Assembly (NCBI GenBank): GCA_964036045.1
Contig: OZ038384.1
Span: 47,244,851 to 47,308,850, forward strand
Reading direction: 5' to 3'
From: Eutreptiella sp. 'Long Island Sound 2002'
Lineage: Eukaryota > Euglenozoa > Euglenophyceae > Eutreptiales > Eutreptiaceae
Length of the DNA stretch: 64,000 bases
Part shown: positions 19,130 through 30,804 of the stretch, one piece after another
Numbering within the stretch: position 1 is the stretch's first letter
Layout: each line of letters begins with the position of its first letter
Made by a program: the position numbers and the translations under genes
Notes under the pieces: model-generated
What the model was told of the DNA's origin: nothing
Seen by the model: only the letters and a program-made list of their open reading frames with translations
The model's database searches: none

Positions 19130-22100
19130 CATGCTGGGTTGATCTTTTGAATTGCAGTTTGGTTGCACTTGTGGGAAGTCCATTGGGGAGTCAAAGGGAG
19201 CCCATTTGGGGAGCCAATACACACATCGGAAATCGCGATTGGTGATCACCTGCAGGTTCGTCAGAGAGGGTGCTGGAAGGACGGCGCCATGTGTGATGTA
19301 ATCAAGTTTTGTCAGGGCATAGGTGGAGAAGTTGCAGATCCTGCGCATGGGCTTCATGTGATGCTCTGTGGCTAACTGAGACCCAGTATGACGGAATACG
19401 GGGACAACGTTCGCAAATATTTTTCTGATGTGAAGTTCAGGGGGCGTCAATGGGGGACCATCAATTTTTGTCAAGCATAGCTGAAACACGAAGCATAATG
19501 TGACCCGAAACTGTACTGCGCTGCGCTGCGCTGCGCTGCCCTGCAATGCTACGCCCCCCCCCCTTGCGCAAGCACTGCCTTGTCTAAGCACATGAGCCCG
19601 TGTTACTGTCGTTTTGATGGATCTTTCTGACCACGGTTTTTATGGTCAGAAATGTACCATTACCGGATTGTGCTTTGCTTGTAGAGGGAAAGGAGGGCTT
19701 GATCATGCTTGTAGTAGTTTTTCCTGCTCATACCAACATTGTACTTGCAATTGTAACCCAATGAGTTCGGTTTTGATGTGATTTTCAGCCATGACTCATG
19801 TTCCTACACCTGGCATGGCTGCTACGGACATTGTAAAGCCTGGCCTGGAGGGCAAGCATGTGCAATGGTTCAAGATGAGGCGCAAGGTGGGAATGGGCTT
19901 CTATTCCACAGCTTTGGATGGCCCGGATGGGCAGTGAGGACCTCCAGAACTCGCTGAAACATGCCTGCACATTGTGTTGTAGTGCCCTGTTTCGACAATT
20001 GTGCTTGGAGTGAGGTATGGGCAGGTTTCCGGTACAACCGTTTTTTTGGTTCCGCCCGTCGCGCGCAAGCAGGGGCTTGTCAAAGCACGGGGGCCCGTGT
20101 TACCGTTGTTTTGATGACTTTCAGGATGCTTGCGCAAGGGGGGGGGTACGTTGGTGTGTTCTGTTTGGGTAAAGATTCCCAACTCACCTCATTGCTTTTG
20201 CATAGCATCCATGAATTTGCAGGGTATCACCAGTTTTGCATGACCCAGTGCCCCCTGCTGACAACAATTACAAATGGATGCAAACGCATTTGGCATTTAC
20301 GCGTAAATTCAACACTACCCAAAACGAAAGCAATTGCAGCAATGCAGCTGGTGCACTGTAGATGCGGACACATTAAATAAATTTCGTGTCTGTTTTGAAT
20401 CATCATGGAATAGGCAGTCATGAGCCTGACTCGGGCTATACAAATAATTCTCGTCCAGAATAGACATATGGCACTGGGAAGTACCAACGCCCGCCTCTTT
20501 TGGCATCCCTTTTTGGAGGAGACAGACCAAGAGCTGCATCTACAGGCCGGGGGGAGTGTGCGGTGGCGCAGGTAATTGCAGAGTGCATGCAATGCACAGG
20601 GCGCAGCCTCCCGTCATCACCACATGACATGTTGTGATTTCATCCCCCCCCCCACTTGGTCGACTCTGGGAGGGGGAACGTAACCCGGCCACAAAACCAA
20701 TTAAGCCATTTCCTTGGTTCAATTGTTTTACCACATTTACTCATTTTTGTCATACATATTTGGCTGGTTTGCGGCCATCTTCATTGGAATGGCCATTATA
20801 CCGGCCCCATGATCGGCCCAACACGAAATTGCGCGCCAATTTCCAGGTACCTACAATGAGCAGGGTAAAAACAATTACACTGAAATGATATTTGTTGGAT
20901 CAATGTTGAACTATGTTGATCTTTTGAATTGCAGTTTGGTTGCACTTGTGGGGAGTCAATTTGGGAGTCCAAGGGAGCCCATTTGTGGAGCGGATACACA
21001 CATCAGAAATGTTGATTGGTGATCACCTGCAGGTTTGTCACAGAAGGGTTCTGGAAGGACGGCGCCATGTGTGATGTAATCAAGTTTTGGCAGGGCATAG
21101 GTGGAGAAGGCGCGGATCCTGCGCACGGGCCTCGTGTGATCCTCTGTGGCTAGCTGAGACCCAGTATGACGGAATACGGCGACAACGTTCGCCAATATTT
21201 GTTGGATGGGGTTTTCGGGAGCGTCAATGGGGGACCATCAATTTTTGTCAAGCATAGCTGTAACACGGAGCAGAATGTGACCTGAAACTGCACTGCGCTG
21301 CGCTGCGCTGCACTGCACTGCTACCTTGGTGGGTTGGGTGTGGGTAACGATTCCCAAATCAGCTCATTGGTATTGCATAGCATCGATGAATTGGCAGGGA
21401 CTCACTTTCTGTGCTTGACCCTCTGCCCCCTGCTGACAACAATTGCACATGGATGCAAACGCATTTGGCATTTACAGCGTAAATTCAACACTACCCAAAA
21501 CGGAAGCAATGGCAGCAATGCAGCTGGTGCACTGTAGATGCCGACACATCGTATAAATTTCGTGTCTATTTTGAATCATCATGGAAAAGGCACTCACGAG
21601 CCTGACTCGGGCTCTACAACCATTTCCTGTCCAGAATAGACATATGGCACTGGGAAGTACCAATACCCGCCTCTTTTGGCATCTCTTTGTGAAGGAGACG
21701 GACCAAGAGCTGCATGTACGGGCTGGGGGGAGAGTGCGGTGGCGCAGGTAAATGCAGAGTGCATGCAATGCACAGGGCGCAGCCTCCCGTCATCACCACA
21801 TGACATGTTGTGATTTCATCCCCCCCCCCCCCCACTTGGTCGGACTCTTGGAGGGGGAACATAACCCGGCCACAAAACCAATTTAAGCCATTTCCTTGGT
21901 CCAATTGTTTCACCACATTTACTCATTTTCGTCATACATATTTAGCTGGTTTGCGGCCATCTTCATTTAAATGGCCATTCTACCTGCCCAATGATCGGCC
22001 CAACACAAAATTGCGCGCCATGTTCCAGGTACCTACAATGAGCAAGGTAAAAACAATTACATTGAAATGATTTTTTTCTGGATCAATGTTGAACTGGGTT

Positions 22101-22830
22101 GATCTTTTGAATTGCAGTTTGGTTGCACTTGTGGGGAGTCAAGGATCCATGAATTGGCAGGGACTCACCAGTTGTGCTTGACCCTGTGCCCCCTGTTGAC
22201 AACAATTGCAAATGAATGCAAACGCATTTGGCATTTACAGCGTAAATTCAACACTACCCAAAACGAAAGTAATGGCAGCAATGCAGCTGGTGCACTGTAG
22301 ATGCCGAGACATGGTATAAATTTCGTGTCTGTTTTGAATCATCATGGAACAGGCACTCACGAGCCTGACTCGGGCTATACAAATATTTCCCGTCCAGAAT
22401 AGGCATATGGCACTGGGAAGTACCAATGCCCGTTTTGTGGGCATCCCTTTTTGTAGGAGACGGACCAGAAGCTGCATCTAAGGCCCGGGGGGAGGGTGCG
22501 GTGGCGCAGGTAACTGCAGAGAGCATGCAATGCACAGTGCGCAGCCTCCTGCCATCACCACATGACATGTTGTGATTTCATCCCCCCCCCCAACTTGTTC
22601 GGACTCACGCATGGGAAACATAATCCGGCCACAAAACCAATTAAACCAATTCCTTGGTTCAATTGTTTTACCACATTTCCTCATGTTTGTCCTACAGTTT
22701 TGGCCGGTTTGCAGCCATCTCCATTTGAATGGCCATTATACCCGCCCCATGATCGGCCCAACACGAAACTGCGCGCCATGTTCCAGGTACCTACAATGAA
22801 CAGGGAAAAACAACTACATTGAAATGATAT
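19130..22830. repeat. Large tandem repeat in three copies, third internally deleted
   Basis: Each copy starts near gatcttttgaattgcagtt (19,139; 20,918; 22,101) and ends near ctacaatgagcaggg...aattacactgaaatga (20,855; 22,035; 22,795). Copy 1 carries about 600 bp of extra sequence (19,560-20,165). Copy 3 has lost the part between the start block and the atgaattggcaggg block. Within copies, (GCGCT)n and C-tracts vary in length. ORFs in these copies shift frame between copies, so I do not call genes. Confidence 0.75.
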
Positions 22831-23285
22831 TTTTTCGATTAGCTTTGAACCATCAGTTTTGGCCCAGCAGCGAACCTTCCTAAAAAGATCTCAAAAATTG
22901 GCTAAAACCCTCAACGTCCACACTCTGTGTCTGTTGAAAATGCGGAGTGGCAGAATTCGCTTTCATATGGAATTTGGCTGTCCACTCTGTAGCATGCGCG
23001 GATACAATGCTATTTACACCAGGCGCCGATGCACAGGGCTGAGCGGCGGCTGTAGCCTGTTTGATTGTGGTAAAACTGTTAGAGCCTCGGGCACCAAGTC
23101 TCCAGAGTTTGCAGCACAAAGACTGCGCTTAATGGGCAGAACTGACGCCTTGGTCCGAGGAACACAGACCCTTTGCAGCATATAGTATGACCCCGTGGCG
23201 TCATTTCTTCTGCCTAGTCTTTTTCCCCTGCGATAGATGATGCACTGCTGCCCCCTTCCAATCCTACGGCAGCCTTTGAGACTTC
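22831..23285 (+). other. Possible short ORF of unknown function
   Basis: A 108-codon plus frame (22,859-23,185) has one CPLC pair and basic helices. The opposite strand is also open (23,014-23,475). Neither has recognisable motifs. Confidence 0.25.
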
Positions 23286-23523
23286 TGCCGGGTGCTCCAC
23301 GTTGGAGATCTTCCTGGACTGGATGCCCTGACTGCCAGCAAACTTCATCCAGTTGGCAAAGACGGGCTTTCAAGACGGTCTGCACTTCCACCGCGTCATC
23401 CTCGATTTGCTGGCTCAATTTGGATGCCCTCTTTCCCGCAATGCCAAGAAGCTGAAGAAGGCCGGCACTGGTCACCCTGAGGGGGGCTCAAAGTTCCCCA
23501 ATCTGGCCAAAAAGGAGATCATG
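23286..23523 (+). pseudogene. Cyclophilin-type peptidyl-prolyl isomerase fragment
   Basis: The frame reads TLEIFLDWMP, a stop, then [20 protein letters not shown] followed by QFGCP and [16 protein letters not shown]. This matches the N-terminal third of cyclophilins, including the catalytic-region FHRV motif and the GTG...GG turn. The TGA at 23,329-23,331 results from a lost base, and an extra A about 15 bp later restores frame. The remaining two thirds of the fold is absent. It is a retrocopy or truncated duplicate and not a functional isomerase. Confidence 0.75.
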
Positions 23524-23526
23524 CAC

Positions 23527-23838
23527 CTACTGATCCAATATATTGGTGTGTGCTCTGTAATTCCTTTTTGAGGCTGGTGCATGCGCTCCCCCCCCCGTGG
23601 TCGACATAGGTTGCCGTGCATCCCAACCTCTGTCATTTTCACGCTTGAAAACACGAAGTACTTCTGGGACGCGGCTCATTGAAATCCAGTCCGCCAAGGT
23701 GAGCAATTCGGCGCCAGTGCGAGTTGGCAGCACAAATTCCTCCTTTGTTGCTGGACAAAAAGGGCAGCAGTCATTGCATTGTGGACTGTGAGGGGAAGGC
23801 TTCAATTCGGGGTCTTTGTAAAGGGTGCAGGAATCCAT
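23527..23838 (-). CDS. Unknown Cys-rich domain, copy 3
   Basis: Encodes [19 protein letters not shown] and [19 protein letters not shown], close to copy 1. It lies directly against the cyclophilin fragment, and the sequence ccaatatattggtgtg marks the same end as in copy 1 (16,540), which suggests a mobile or segmentally duplicated unit. Confidence 0.45.
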   Translation of the reverse strand: MDSCTLYKDPELKPSPHSPQCNDCCPFCPATKEEFVLPTRTGAELLTLADWISMSRVPEVLRVFKRENDRGWDARQPMSTTGGGAHAPASKRNYRAHTNILDQ

Positions 23839-24212
23839 AGTAGTGAGGGCGAGTAGTCACCCTCATGCATGCATTCATCTCTTTCAGCAAGGTACCCCCC
23901 CGGGGCTCCCCTTGACATGCAACCACACACTGTGCGTTGTGGTCTTCATAGTGCAAAGTCGGTGGATTGAATTTTGCAGTGGCCTCAGCATGTTCACTGC
24001 AGATCCCACACAGATCTCCCCGGAATATTACCAATGGTTGCACATGAGCCCCACCAGCAAGCCCCATGAGGTAGATGTGCTGCTGAGCTGCGGTGTGGAG
24101 AGAGTGTTCAACATCGGGTCATCTAATCTGCCCCATCATATCATGGCCTTTGAAATGTTTCTGCCCTCCTCTTGGTGTTTGTCTGGTTAGGTGTTTCCAT
24201 TTTCTCTCAATA
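23839..24212 (+). other. Upstream region of RS2
   Basis: Holds a plus frame (23,825-24,190) with weak coding character. It may be 5' UTR or an upstream exon of RS2. Confidence 0.3.
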
Positions 24213-25451
24213 ATGGCAACCCAAATCCCTGCATTGTCTCCAGACTACAAATATTTTGAAAAAGACCCGAGCGATCCCCACTGCTGCCTCTGCGACCCGA
24301 AGGTCTCCGAGAACCGCACGTCGTGGAGGTGGCATGTCCAGGGGAAGCGGCATAAACAAAAGAAAGAAAAGCTGAAGGTGGAGGAGGCCTCATCCGCAAA
24401 ACCAAAGAAGGCGCCCCCAAAGGGAGCAGGTAAGCGAAGACAGCGTAGTCCAAGTGTCAGCAGCCGAACAGGCAGCGGGAAAAGTCATAGGAGGCCATCA
24501 TCTCCTTCAAACGATGGTATGTTTGGTGGCAGGGCTCTGATATTTGTATGTTTTGTTCAAGCTTCGGAGCTAGGCGAGCGACAACACAGGGTCTTCATGG
24601 TGAGGCTCTTTGGAGCAGAGAGGGACAAATTTATGTGCATCGTTGAAGAATGGACTCATTCATGTGCATCAATGTGCATCGTGGTAAACTGTGAGTAGCA
24701 GTCAAGTGCTTTGTCCTCAGGCTGCAACGGTGTCCCGGCCGGGGAGTATCATGCACGGCGCCAGAGAACAGACTCATCAGAGAAAAGAAGCCAACGCCGC
24801 TCCAGATCGCCCTCATGCAGCCACCAACCAGACCATGGCAAATGGATAAGGGTGCCCAGTATGTGTGCTGCCACGGTGCCAGAGCTTTTTTAGTGTGTGT
24901 CCTACCCTAGGGTGGGTCTGTGAGGTTTGTAGGCTGGGTGGGATTGCAGGTAGGGTAGGCCATGGTCGGGGATTTTAGGTCGGCGCCTGGTCAGGACATT
25001 TTGCCTGTGGTGAGGCATTTTGCGTGTGGTAGTTGGGTGGGTGAATCTCCAATAGCATTTGTGGGTTTGGGGGTTGCCAAAAATCTGGGTGCGTTGGTAC
25101 ACAGTAATGAGCTTCGGACTCCAACAACCTTGCCAATGCCAACCCGTCTGGTCGCAGACAGGGGATGAGGGTGGCCAAGCCGTAGGCCTGAACCATCCCA
25201 AATCGTTGTTTGCTGATGCCTCTTTTCGCCAGACATGAGTGTGCATCTCAAGAACTCTGCTGTAGTCTGTGAGTAGTTGTTAACTGCTTTGTCCTTAGGC
25301 CCTATCCCTCTGAGCGGGAGGGACTCGTCAGAAAGATCAAGCAGTCGATCACAACGATCACCATCACGGCACTCTTCGTGGCTGTCAATGACAGACAGAT
25401 ACCCGTCAAGCAGCCGCCATGACAGAAGACCGACCCTGCCTGAGGACCATG
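24213..25451 (+). CDS. RS2: U1-type zinc finger protein with RS exons
   Basis: ATG at 24,213 opens a 101-codon exon ending at a G|GTATGT donor (24,516/24,517). Residues C24-C27-H41-H47 give C-x2-C-x13-H-x5-H, a matrin/U1-type C2H2 finger (HCCLCDPK...WHVQGKRH). A Lys-rich linker and RRQRSPSVSSRTGSGKS follow. Supported later exons are 24,721-24,858 and 25,299-25,451, both phase 1-1 and both paralogous to RS1 exons. U1-type fingers with RS tails are typical of splicing-associated RNA-binding proteins. No terminal exon is seen because the next intron is interrupted by foreign sequence at about 25,491. Start choice: the ATG is 23 codons before the first finger Cys and follows a pyrimidine-rich tract. 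Confidence 0.65.
24721..24858 (+). other. RS2 exon, type-a unit (138 nt, phase 1-1)
   Basis: Paralogue of RS1 13,534-13,680 with a 9-nt in-frame deletion; same splice-site sequences. Confidence 0.75.
25299..25451 (+). other. RS2 exon, type-b unit (153 nt, phase 1-1)
   Basis: Paralogue of RS1 14,497-14,649, same length, fully open frame. Confidence 0.78.
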
Positions 25452-25490
25452 GTATGCGTGCTGGGATTGGTACACATCAATGAGCTTCGG

Positions 25491-25920
25491 ACTGGCACGA
25501 CGGGAGTGACGGAAGAGTTCATGGTGCGGCAGCTACGCCGGCAGGACGAGGTGGCTCCGCGATACCGAGTGCGCCATGTACCAGAGAAGGGTACTTGAGC
25601 ATCCGGTGGGATGGCCGGGGGAAAGCGAGTTAGGAGGTCTTACGAGAACAGCATTGCGGGAAGGCAGCCTGGTAGACAGTGCGCCAAGGCCTCCGAGTGC
25701 TGGGTTGCCAAGTGTACCAGGGTGTATCCGGGATGCAGGCACGTCAAGTAATTCGAGGCGCGGTGGAGATGTGGAGCGCGGCGCTGGGACCGGGATCTAA
25801 CGTGAAGGATATGGCCTGGGCGTACCAAGAACAAGTGGCCTCACACGTGGCAGTGCAAGCGCAAGCGGTTCCTTCATCAGAGAGGGACGTGTACAAGATG
25901 GCGGCCGCGGCAGGCACAAT
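25491..25920 (+). other. GC-richer segment replacing part of an RS2 intron
   Basis: Intron sequence typical of the RS units stops at gcttcggact and resumes at cttctcgctggacatgag. Between them lies about 430 bp of GC-richer sequence. An open frame across 25,679-25,920 reads helical and coding-like (RQVIRGAVEMWSAAL, SERDVYKMAAAAG). It could be an exon fragment or mobile insert of unknown origin. Confidence 0.45.
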
Positions 25921-26874
25921 CTTCTCGCTGGACATGAGTATGCATCTCAAAATCTCTGCAGTAGTCTGTGAGTAGAGGCAGATGCAGATGCAATGGAGTC
26001 CAGCGTCAAGAGTTCTGAACTTTGATTAATTTAATGATTTCATTGAGCGGTGGTGTTGTTGATAGATAGTCAGCGTCAGTTTTGGAGATCCCGTGGGGTG
26101 CTGATGTGAATTTGTTTGTGTGTTGCTCCCCCCACCCTCTGATCCTCCCCCCCCCGATGTGACTACCCACCAGTTCCATGCGCTCTGCCAAATCGCATTT
26201 TAACCATGGAGGTAGGAGCACCCTGGGGCAATGCCTCCTTTGCACCAGTCGAAGCCGCCCTGTGTGCTGCCCAGCCCGCTGTTGCGTTTTCTTTTTGTCC
26301 TCCTACGAGGTCTATATGTGCTTGTCCAGGTGCAGTCTGTGGACGGCTATACCCATGCTGCACTTGACTTGTTTCGCCTTGGCAGATGGAAGGGGTATAG
26401 GGGAAAGGCTGCTGCGCCTAAAATTGCAGCCTGGGAACTGTGGGCCCCCTTTGATGTAGAGTCGGATGTCAGCAGTTCAATTCTGCCTGGGAAACCTGAC
26501 ATGCCCCTCCAGGAAGGTACCCTTCTTATACGTTGCATGTATTTGCACTCTGAATCAGCAAGGAATGCTGTCTTTTACGCCTGTGTTTGATTTATTATGA
26601 TACATTTGACAGTGTGAACTTTGTGATGGTGCCTCATTCGCCTCTTTGGAGCTTGGGGATTTAAGTTTATTGCTGTGTTTGTCAATACGGCAGGATTATA
26701 TCTCTGGAGATGCAGATGCCTGATCTCTGTGTTCATCATGCATTTTGTGCGATGTTGAACTGATTGAGAGAACCAGATGCTCAGATGCTCAGAGTGGTGC
26801 AGGTTGTTGCGATTGTCCTTTGTTTTCATTACCATTGGTGGTTCCTTGGATTTGAATGTACGAACTTTTTGTAG
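25921..26874 (+). other. Region after RS2; weak ORF
   Basis: A plus frame at 26,231-26,590 includes DGYTHAALDLFRLGRWKGY but no recognisable family. The rest is AT-rich with C-tracts near 26,150. Confidence 0.3.
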
Positions 26875-28135
26875 GATCATTGACGCCCGCCGGGGTCGGG
26901 GATGGACCCACCGAAACGTGCTTACAGTTGTATTGGAGCAACATATCGGGGGTTGCAGGGCCGCCAGCACAAAAAGAATTAATTTTCGCCCAAAACTGGC
27001 CACGAATTGCCAATTTTATTGCTGAAAACAGTGTTTGTTTTTGGTATTCATTAGCACTTTGTGATTGACCACCGGTGGGGTCCGGGAGGCACCCACTGAA
27101 ACGTGTTTGCAGTTGTATCGCAGTAACATATCGGGGGTTGCAGGGGCGCCAGCACAAAAAAACAAATTCAGTTTTCGCCCAAACATTACCATGAATTGCT
27201 AATTTTTTGCCGAAAACAGTGTTTATTTTGGTATTCATTATGCACTTTGTGATTGACGACCGCCGAGGTCGGGGACAGACCCGCTGAAACGTGTTTGCAG
27301 TTGTATTGCAGCAACATAAATCCTGGTTGCAGGGCCACCAGCACAAACAAAAATCAGTTTTCACCCAAAAAATTCCCAATTTTGTGCCGAAAAACAGTGT
27401 TTCCTTTTGTATTCATCATGCACTTTGTGATTGACGACCGCCGCGGTCGGGGACGGACCCACTGAAACGTGTTTGCAGTTGCATTGCAGCAACATATCGG
27501 GGGTTACAGGGCCGCCGGAACAAAAAAAAACAGTTTTCGTCCAAAAATGGCCATGAATTGCCAATTTTCTTCCGAAAACAGTTTTTTTTTGGTATTCATT
27601 ATGCACTTTGTGATTGACGACCGCCGGGGTCTGGGACGGACCCACTGGAACGTGTTTGCAGTCGTATTGCAGGAACATATCAGGGATTGCTGGGCCGCCA
27701 GCACAAAAAAAAATTCAGTTTTCGTCCAAAGATTGCCAATTTTTTGCCAAAAACAGTGTTTCTTTTGGTATTCATTATGCACTTTGTGATTGACGACCGC
27801 CGGGGTAGGGGACGGACCAACTGAAAGGTGTTTCGAGTTGTATTGCAACATCATGTTGGTGGTTTCGGGGCTGCCAGCACACAAAAGAAAACGTTTTCGC
27901 CCAAAAATGGCCGAAAATTGCCAATTTTCTGGCGAAAGCAGTGTTTTTTTTGGTATTCATTATGCACTTTGTGATTGACGACCGCCAGGGTCAGGGACGG
28001 ACCCACTGAAACGTGTTTGCAGTCGTATTGCAGCAACATATCGGGGGTTGCAGGGCCGCCAGCACAAAAAAAATCAGTTTCCGCCCAAAAATGGCCAAAA
28101 ATTGCCAATGTTTTGCCGAAAATAGTGTTTTTTGG
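26875..28135. repeat. Satellite, about 7 copies of a 176-188 bp unit
   Basis: The phrase gtgattgacgaccgcc starts at about 27,061, 27,249, 27,427, 27,610, 27,786 and 27,971, with a diverged first copy at 26,878. Each unit has conserved cgtgtttgcagttgtattgcagc and an A-run of variable length. Both strands keep partly open frames across units, which is a by-product of the repeat. Confidence 0.88.
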
Positions 28136-28224
28136 GCCAGGGTCGTGAGTTGTAGGGCCCCATACCCTTTTCTGAGGGTGCCCGACAGATTGAAACGTGT
28201 TTGGAATTGTATTGGAGCAACCTA

Positions 28225-28560
28225 AAGCAAAGATCACTTATGCTTGGTTTTTGTAAGTGAAATCAGCTTCCGTCTAGAGGGTTGTGTACTACTTTGCTCC
28301 CGCAAAGGTCAAAAACACATTGAGAATGATATGGGTAAATAATGATTGCAATCGAATTTCGTTTCCTTGCTTAGATGTTCCTTGGCGTCGTGCATTCAAC
28401 CAAACTACGTGATTTTTGCGCAAGAATCACTTATGCCTGGTTTTTGTAAGTGAAATCAGCTTCCATCTAGAGGTTTGGGTACTGGGCCGCTGCCAGAAAA
28501 CTTAAAAACGCAATGGGAATGGTATCGGTAAAAAATGATTGCAAGTTAGAAGGATAAAGG
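28225..28560. repeat. Two-copy direct repeat, period about 197 bp
   Basis: Copies at about 28,230 and 28,427 share tggtttttgtaagtgaaatc and the following 90 bp with substitutions. Confidence 0.75.
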
Positions 28561-28601
28561 CATTAAGTAAAAACAGTGGGGTTTCCCTGTTATGCGTATT
28601 T

Positions 28602-28832
28602 GATACGGCAGGATACGGCAGGATACGGCAGGATACGGCGGGATTCGGCAGGATACGGCAGGATACGGCAGGATACGGCAGGATACGGCAGGATACGGCA
28701 GGATACGGCAGGATACGGCAGGATACAGCAGGATACGCAGGATACGGCAGGATACGGCAGGATACGGCAGGATACAGCAGATACGGCAGGATATGGCAGG
28801 ATACGGCAGGATACGGCAGGATATGACAGGGT
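28602..28832. repeat. Decamer minisatellite (GGATACGGCA)n, about 23 units
   Basis: Near-perfect 10-bp units with occasional 9-mers and substitutions. The same decamer reappears at 35,328-35,470. Confidence 0.95.
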
Positions 28833-29213
28833 CCAAAATATCTGCTTGTTTGCACTACGAAAACAACCATTTTGTGTTCATTCAGCGTTCGGTGGTATTT
28901 CATACTCTTCTTGCATGCCTATTGTGAGTTTCCTGGCTGACAGGCCGCTTCATGTACACCAATTTTTCGTTTCAAAAAACCAGAAGATTGGTACCTGCTT
29001 CCTGAGCTTGGTGGTATTTCATCCTGTTCCTGCGTGCCCGTTGTGCCGTTTCCTTTTAGCTTGACAACCCGCCTTGCTGCATACCAATTCTCGGTTTTGA
29101 AAAATCAAATGACTGCTACGTGATTGCGTACGAAACACTTTCTGTGCCCCAAAACACAATACGCACGACCATAAAAAAAGACAATCACATCATTGCAGCC
29201 TGCACTATTATGG
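28833..29213. other. Non-coding flank of the transposase remnant
   Basis: Contains two diverged copies of a segment with ggtatttcat...tgcNtgccN...ttg (28,890 and 29,010). No gene seen. Confidence 0.35.
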
Positions 29214-30092
29214 TTATAGACTTTCGGTGTACCTCTGCTCCATGTTATGTAGGTTACAGCAGAAAATGAACAGGCCGGCAAGGAAGTCGTAGTTATACGG
29301 GCGCCCGGGAGCGTCATCACGGCGGTTCCAGAATCGCCACTTCTTAACATTGCTGAAAACATTCTCCACTAGATGACGGCCTTCTTTGATCATCTGGTTG
29401 TAATGCACCATGAACCAGGTCAATCAGCCATCCCCCCCGGCCACACGGCAGAACATGTTGTCCGCAGTGCTGTAGTGACAGTCACCGAGGCGGAAGTCAG
29501 GCCAAGATCCATTAAAGTTTCAGGGAATGGATGCATCCATGTCCGCCGTCGTCTCAGCATCGGTGGCACGGGGCGGATACCACCACGAGCAGGCAATGAT
29601 CTCGCGCCCCCAGTTGATCATGGCCTTAAACACGAGCGCATGCCCGGGGTAAATGGGTTTGTCGAACCAGAACAGCTCCCGGTCTACCGGATGCGAAGGA
29701 GACTGGATGGCCACATGCCTGCCATCGACAATAGCAGACAAATGGCGGTGAATTGGATGACTGTGTTGGTGGAATTCCCATCGGCGTTCAAAAGCATCCG
29801 TGAATGTATCCCACAGGTGAGCCAGTTGTGACCAGTCACGTAGTACTTGGATACAGTAGTCCCGACCAATTCCCAATGGCCTCGCACATGCAATCTGGCT
29901 GTACCCCAATCGCAGGAACGAAAAAATTCTAATTATAAACTCCTCTGATGTGAAAATGGAATTTGCCACCAGGAACAGCAGAAATCCCATTCTGTACCCG
30001 GTGGCATTCATGAGCGGCATTGCTGCAAGTGGAGCGCCCTTCGCGGAGGCGCCGCTATCAGAACGATCCACAGAGATGCACGTAAACTTCAA
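29214..30092 (-). pseudogene. PIF/Harbinger-like DDE transposase remnant
   Basis: Two frames carry the catalytic landmarks in order. The upper frame (30,092 to 29,520) has a helix-rich N-terminus and AIVDGRHVAIQSP, which contains the first Asp. The short gap contains LGDCHYSTADNMF in a third frame, giving the second Asp. The lower frame (29,423-29,214) has GRHLVENVFSNVKKWRF with the Glu, then FCCNLHNM, the usual end of the domain. A G-run (C-run at 29,433-29,439) and a stop interrupt it. The enzyme family cuts and pastes short-TIR elements with 3-bp target duplications. I did not locate TIRs. Confidence 0.7.
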
Positions 30093-30419
30093 GACTTAAG
30101 GACTGAAGAACTTAAATGATTGAGCGGTGCGGAAACGATATAACAACAGCGGGGAAAAAATTCTAATAGTGCCAATATAACTAATGAGTAACATTCTTCT
30201 TTCATTGTCTCAGATATGTCCTGTCTATGAAATCAACAGTGAGGGCAACAAAGCAATCCATGGCTCTTGGCGGGCACAGTGTTTGATGATCCTCCACTCT
30301 TAAGGAGTGTCAGTGAAGCGCTGTCATCAATGATTCTTGCGAGCCGGTCAAGTGACGTGAAAGGTGCTCCATGGTCCTTCACTCTTAATGAGTCTCAGTG
30401 CGGCGGATGACAGCACCGC
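30093..30419. other. AT-rich non-coding spacer
   Basis: No coding frame or repeat recognised apart from two partial copies of cttgactcttaagg-like sequence (30,295 and 30,380). Confidence 0.35.
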
Positions 30420-30804
30420 CAACAATGCGACAAGGTTCACGATGTGGTACACGCCTCCACCCCTGTGTTCAGGGCGTCCATGATATGAGGCGACGCTGCG
30501 ACAAGGGTTCACGCTATGGTTCACGCTTCCACCCCTGTGTGCAGGGCGTCCATCATATGAGGTGACGCCGCGACAAGGGTTCACGCTGTGGTTCACGCTT
30601 CCATCCCTGTGTGCAGGGCGTCCAACGTGAGGCGACGCCGCTACAAGAGTTCAAGCTGTGGTACACGCTTCCACCCCTCTGTGCAGGGCGTCCATCATAT
30701 GAGGTGACGCCGCGACAAGGGTTCACGCTGTGGTTCACGCTTCCATCCCTGTGTGCAGGGCGTCCAACGTGAGGCGACGCCGCTACAAGAGTTCATGCTG
30801 TGGT
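30420..30804. repeat. Minisatellite, about 72-bp unit, left part
   Basis: Five to six units containing cgcttccacccctgtgtgca and gcgacaagggttcacgctgtgg. The array is split by the hAT insertion and resumes at 32,477. Confidence 0.88.

Noticed and set aside
26789-28237. Minus-strand ORFs of up to 196 codons across the 180-bp satellite
   Set aside because: The repeated peptide follows the repeat unit, frame breaks occur between units, and no motif is present.
28602-28832. CRISPR-like array
   Set aside because: Units are contiguous 10-mers without spacers and the organism is eukaryotic.
28546-29064. ORFs on both strands over the decamer array (SCRILPYPAV and RIRQDTAGYG repeats)
   Set aside because: A 10-bp repeat without stops gives open frames in every register. 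No coding evidence.
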